Origin: Lachnospiraceae bacterium UBA7188
GTDB taxonomy: Bacteria > Bacillota > Clostridia > Lachnospirales > Lachnospiraceae
Direction: 5' to 3'
Assembly: GCA_002490995.1 (NCBI GenBank)
Contig: DKVC01000134.1
Coordinates: 1 to 17,769, forward strand
DNA length: 17,769 nucleotides
Shown: piece by piece, positions 15,801-17,769 of the stretch
How positions within the stretch are numbered: the stretch's first letter is position 1
How the letters are laid out: every line of letters begins with the position of its first letter
Made by a program: the position numbers and the translations under genes
The notes under the pieces: model-generated
Database searches by the model: none
What the model was told of the DNA's origin: nothing
The model's input: the letters and a program-made list of their open reading frames with translations, nothing else

Positions 15801-16368
15801 TCAGTCCCGGATTATAATTGGCACCGCTGTTGTCTTCCGACTGATCCAGCACCAGCACATGATTTCCGCCTATTATCTGCACTCCGGCACTGGCTTTGGA
15901 GTTGCCCGGATTTCCGAACTTCCATCCCTGCGGAAGAGCGCCCTCTGCCGTATCTTCAAAATCCTGGTTAAAAATATCTTCTGATATCGCATTCCTCTCC
16001 TCCGGCGCTGCGGCTGCGGCTCCCGGTTCTTCCCCCGGTATCACAGCTCCGGCTTCTGGTATCTGTCCCTCCGATATTGCGGTTCCAGAGCCTGGCTCTT
16101 TTCCTGACGTCGCATCCCCGGCCCCCGGTGTCTGCTCTTCCGGCATTGCGGTTCCAGAGCCCGGCTCTTCCCCCGGTGCCGCTGCCCCGGCGTCTGAGTT
16201 CTGTCCCGCCGCATCCGGCGTCTCCTGTACATTTCCGGTTACGGTTTCACCTGCATTCTCCTGTACCTCCTGAGCCCCGACGTAAAAGCCGGAATCCCAC
16301 AAACCGCTTCCCATCAGGCATAAAGCAGTCAAAATGCCGCATACCTGTTTCCATTTTCTTCTCTTCAT
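12826..16368 (-). pseudogene. Secreted right-handed beta-helix protein with Ig-like domains, interrupted
   Basis: One ancestral reading frame of about 1180 codons, starting at ATG 16368 (gagagga upstream). Order: a signal peptide (about 1-32, KRRKWKQVCGILTALCLMG); a Pro/Glu/Gly/Ala linker with 23-residue repeats (about 40-115); a jelly-roll-like module (about 118-235); a bacterial Ig-like Big_2 domain (about 248-332); and a pectate-lyase-like parallel beta-helix (about 338-930) starting IYVSPEGNDG, with asparagine-rich rungs such as NNYIHDIG and HNFIHDLMGEGIYDGGAVY. Two more Ig-like domains (about 942-1120) and a short tail follow. The beta-helix resembles GH141-like glycosidases (inference). 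Lesions: a T5 run at 15773-15777 loses one base, a second shift near 15695-15712 restores the frame, and an amber TAG at 14860-14862 (codon 503) splits the beta-helix. Likely worked on plant or host glycans outside the cell. Assembly error is possible. Confidence 0.8.
16076..16169. repeat. 69-bp imperfect direct repeat encoding the secretion linker
   Basis: ATTGCGGTTCCAGAGCC followed by (T/C)GGCTCTT occurs at 16076-16100 and 16145-16169, 69 bp apart. The period is 23 codons and encodes an imperfectly repeated Pro/Gly/Glu/Ala linker unit. It keeps the frame, so copy number can change without breaking the gene. Confidence 0.75.
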
Positions 16369-16427
16369 CCTTTGTCTCCTCTCTTTTCGCTCTGTGCATC
16401 CAAGCCACTCCCATACTCATAGCTGCC

Positions 16428-17564
16428 TTACACCAGAAAATCACTGATTCTGATGAAATTCCCCCTTGATTCCGCATCTTTCTCCGCTGCCACCCGAATG
16501 CACAGCCTGTGCTCCCCGGGTTCCAGGTTCTCTGCCAGCATTCCGGCGCTTCCCCGGTCAAAGGAACGGGCATAGACATCCCATGCGGAGAGCTCTTTAA
16601 AATCCCCTCCGTCCAGCGCCCATTCCATCCGCCCGCCGTCAGAGGAAATCATATAAAACAACCCTATCTTATCCCCCCGAAATCCGAACTCCAGAAAATC
16701 CCCCGGCCTGTTGCTGCTCACGTAACTTCCGTATTTTCCGCACATGGCAATATGTTCCGTAACGAATCCCTGCAGCCTCGCCCGGCAAGCCGGTACCATT
16801 CCGCATGCCGTATACTTTCCCTCTTTCCTGCTGATTTCCATCCGAAGCTTTTCCACATCTTCCGGGTTGTCTCCGGAGCAATCTTCTTCCCTGCCAGTTT
16901 CCATCCGGATACTTCTCACTTCCTCCGGCTTTTCCCCTCGCTCTCTCCCGTCGAGAATGCGTTTCATGGATTCCCACACCCCCTCAAAGTAAATCCGATA
17001 TCCCTGCCGGTTCGGATGCACCCCGTCCGGCAGCAGCTCCTCCAAAGCTATTCCTTCCTCCACTCTGGAAAACAGCCTTCTCCCCACATTAACCCAGGGA
17101 ATTTTGTACCGGGCTGCAACTTCCTTATGGATGCGCACCGACTCCGGAAGCCCGCCTGAATTCTCCCGATGCATTTTCCCTGTGGCTGTCAAAACGAAAA
17201 ACACGTCACATTCCGGAAGTGCTCTCCACAGCATGGAGAGGATTCCCTCCAGCGATTCCCGTATCTCCTGCGCCGGTCTGGTATAATCATTGACGGCAAA
17301 TTCTACAAAAAGCAGATCCGGCCTGCGGCACAGCACATCCCGCTCCATACGAAAAGCCCCGAAACGGGAATCCGTCCCGCCGATACCCGCATTGAAGGCC
17401 GAAAATATGCATTCCGGATACGCCTTTTCGAGTTCGCTCTGCAGCAATCCCTGCCAGCACAGCCGCTTATCCTCCACCCCCTGTCCCTCCGTGATAGAAC
17501 CTCCCAGGTAGACAATCACCGCCTCTCCCTGCCCTGCTATCCTTTTCCGAAAATTATCCAGCAT
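16428..17564 (-). CDS. SGNH/GDSL-family hydrolase with C-terminal beta-sandwich
   Basis: A 378-residue protein whose N-terminal 205 residues form an SGNH hydrolase: block I VYLGGSITEG with nucleophile S23, block II NAGIGG (about 58-63), block III EFAVND with N92, and block V LLPDGVHP with D180 and H183. These enzymes remove acyl groups, often acetyl groups, from sugars. A charged linker (about 205-250) leads to a C-terminal domain (about 255-378, with GDFLEFGFRGDKIGLFYMIS and LEPGEHRLCIRV), which looks like a carbohydrate-binding or accessory beta-sandwich. There is no signal peptide, so it acts inside the cell or is exported some other way. The ATG at 17564 follows agaggtgaag. The upstream frame ends 4 bp before this start, and the secreted beta-helix gene begins 59 bp after its end: a tight operon. 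Deacetylation of imported glycan pieces is a reasonable inference. Confidence 0.9.
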   Translation of the reverse strand: MLDNFRKRIAGQGEAVIVYLGGSITEGQGVEDKRLCWQGLLQSELEKAYPECIFSAFNAGIGGTDSRFGAFRMERDVLCRRPDLLFVEFAVNDYTRPAQEIRESLEGILSMLWRALPECDVFFVLTATGKMHRENSGGLPESVRIHKEVAARYKIPWVNVGRRLFSRVEEGIALEELLPDGVHPNRQGYRIYFEGVWESMKRILDGRERGEKPEEVRSIRMETGREEDCSGDNPEDVEKLRMEISRKEGKYTACGMVPACRARLQGFVTEHIAMCGKYGSYVSSNRPGDFLEFGFRGDKIGLFYMISSDGGRMEWALDGGDFKELSAWDVYARSFDRGSAGMLAENLEPGEHRLCIRVAAEKDAESRGNFIRISDFLV

Positions 17565-17568
17565 ATCT

Positions 17569-17769
17569 TCACCTCTGTCCTATGATCAGTTTCACTTCAT
17601 GCCTTCCTGCCCCAAACATTTTGTAAGGAATCAAATGCCCCTCCAGAAGCCTGCCATCCACTGTCAGGGAATCTTTCCGTCCTTTTTCCATGGACCGTTC
17701 TTTTTCCATGGACCGTTCTTTTTCCATGGACTGGTCTCTTTCCACGGACTGGTCTCTTTCCATGGACTG
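17569..17769 (-). CDS. 3' end of an unidentified protein with hexapeptide repeats (runs off the window)
   Basis: The minus-strand frame is open from the right edge and stops at TGA 17569-17571, four bases before the SGNH hydrolase start. Only its last 66 residues are visible: five copies of a charged hexapeptide (M/V-E-K/R-x-x-S type, such as MERDQS and MEKERS), then DSLTVDGRLLEGHLIPYKMF and GAGRHEVKLIIGQR. The ending has the look of the final strands of a beta-sandwich, as is common at the end of multidomain glycoside hydrolases, but I do not recognise the family. The spacing shows it is translated with the hydrolase. The hexapeptide repeat forms a hydrophilic linker between whatever precedes it and the last domain. 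Confidence 0.65.
   Translation of the reverse strand, partial: QSMERDQSVERDQSMEKERSMEKERSMEKGRKDSLTVDGRLLEGHLIPYKMFGAGRHEVKLIIGQR
17677..17766. repeat. 18-bp tandem repeat, five units
   Basis: Five 18-bp units of the type CCGTTCTTTTTCCATGGA lie back to back at 17677, 17695, 17713, 17731 and 17749. The first three are nearly identical; the last two share CTGGTCTCTTTCCAYGGA. Each unit encodes six residues in frame. The array may continue beyond the window edge. Confidence 0.9.

Overview
The window looks like a chromosomal segment of a low-to-mid GC Gram-positive gut anaerobe, most likely a member of the Lachnospiraceae (Clostridia). The grounds are purine-rich ribosome binding sites (ggagg, gggagg), the family make-up (PepF, Cof-type HAD phosphatase, RsmF and RluA with long polar inserts, an ECF S component with a DUF4430 partner, a Lachnospiraceae-type unknown protein), and a secreted sugar-active locus with Ig-like domains. 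No RNA polymerase, ribosomal or 16S marker is present, so the family assignment is an inference.

Left part (1-2832, mostly + strand) is an accessory, decaying zone. It holds a hicA toxin gene killed by an in-frame TGA, an intact hicB antitoxin, a short GNAT-like protein, a complete HAD phosphatase, and an N-terminal GNAT acetyltransferase fragment on the minus strand. Then come pepF (2833-4629, +), a roughly 101-base imperfect hairpin between convergent genes, a glutamate-rich protein of unknown function (4831-5652, -), and a divergently oriented MGMT-like protein (5862-6377, +) whose catalytic cysteine position is not cysteine. Just behind it lies a frameshifted remnant of a TrmH/SpoU-type RNA methyltransferase.

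The middle (6799-8627, minus strand) is a coherent regulatory unit. A sigma-A type promoter leads into a cobalamin riboswitch with an intrinsic terminator, then a membrane-anchored DUF4430 (transcobalamin-like) protein, then an ECF transporter S component. This reads as a vitamin B12/corrinoid uptake locus in which a small surface protein may pass ligand to the S component. No ECF ATPase or T component lies within the window, so a shared ECF module encoded elsewhere is assumed. It is the most interesting system here.

Next, still on the minus strand, are an AI-2E/YtvI-type permease (8721-9767) and a pair of overlapping RNA-modification genes, rsmF-like (10817-12565) and rluA-like (9996-10916).

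The right end (12771-17769, minus strand) is a carbohydrate-related operon: the 3' end of an unidentified protein carrying an 18-bp tandem repeat at the window edge, an SGNH/GDSL hydrolase, and a large secreted right-handed beta-helix protein with Ig-like domains. The last is interrupted by one amber codon and a compensating pair of frameshifts; a terminator hairpin follows it. I saw no tRNA, rRNA, CRISPR array, complete insertion sequence or origin.
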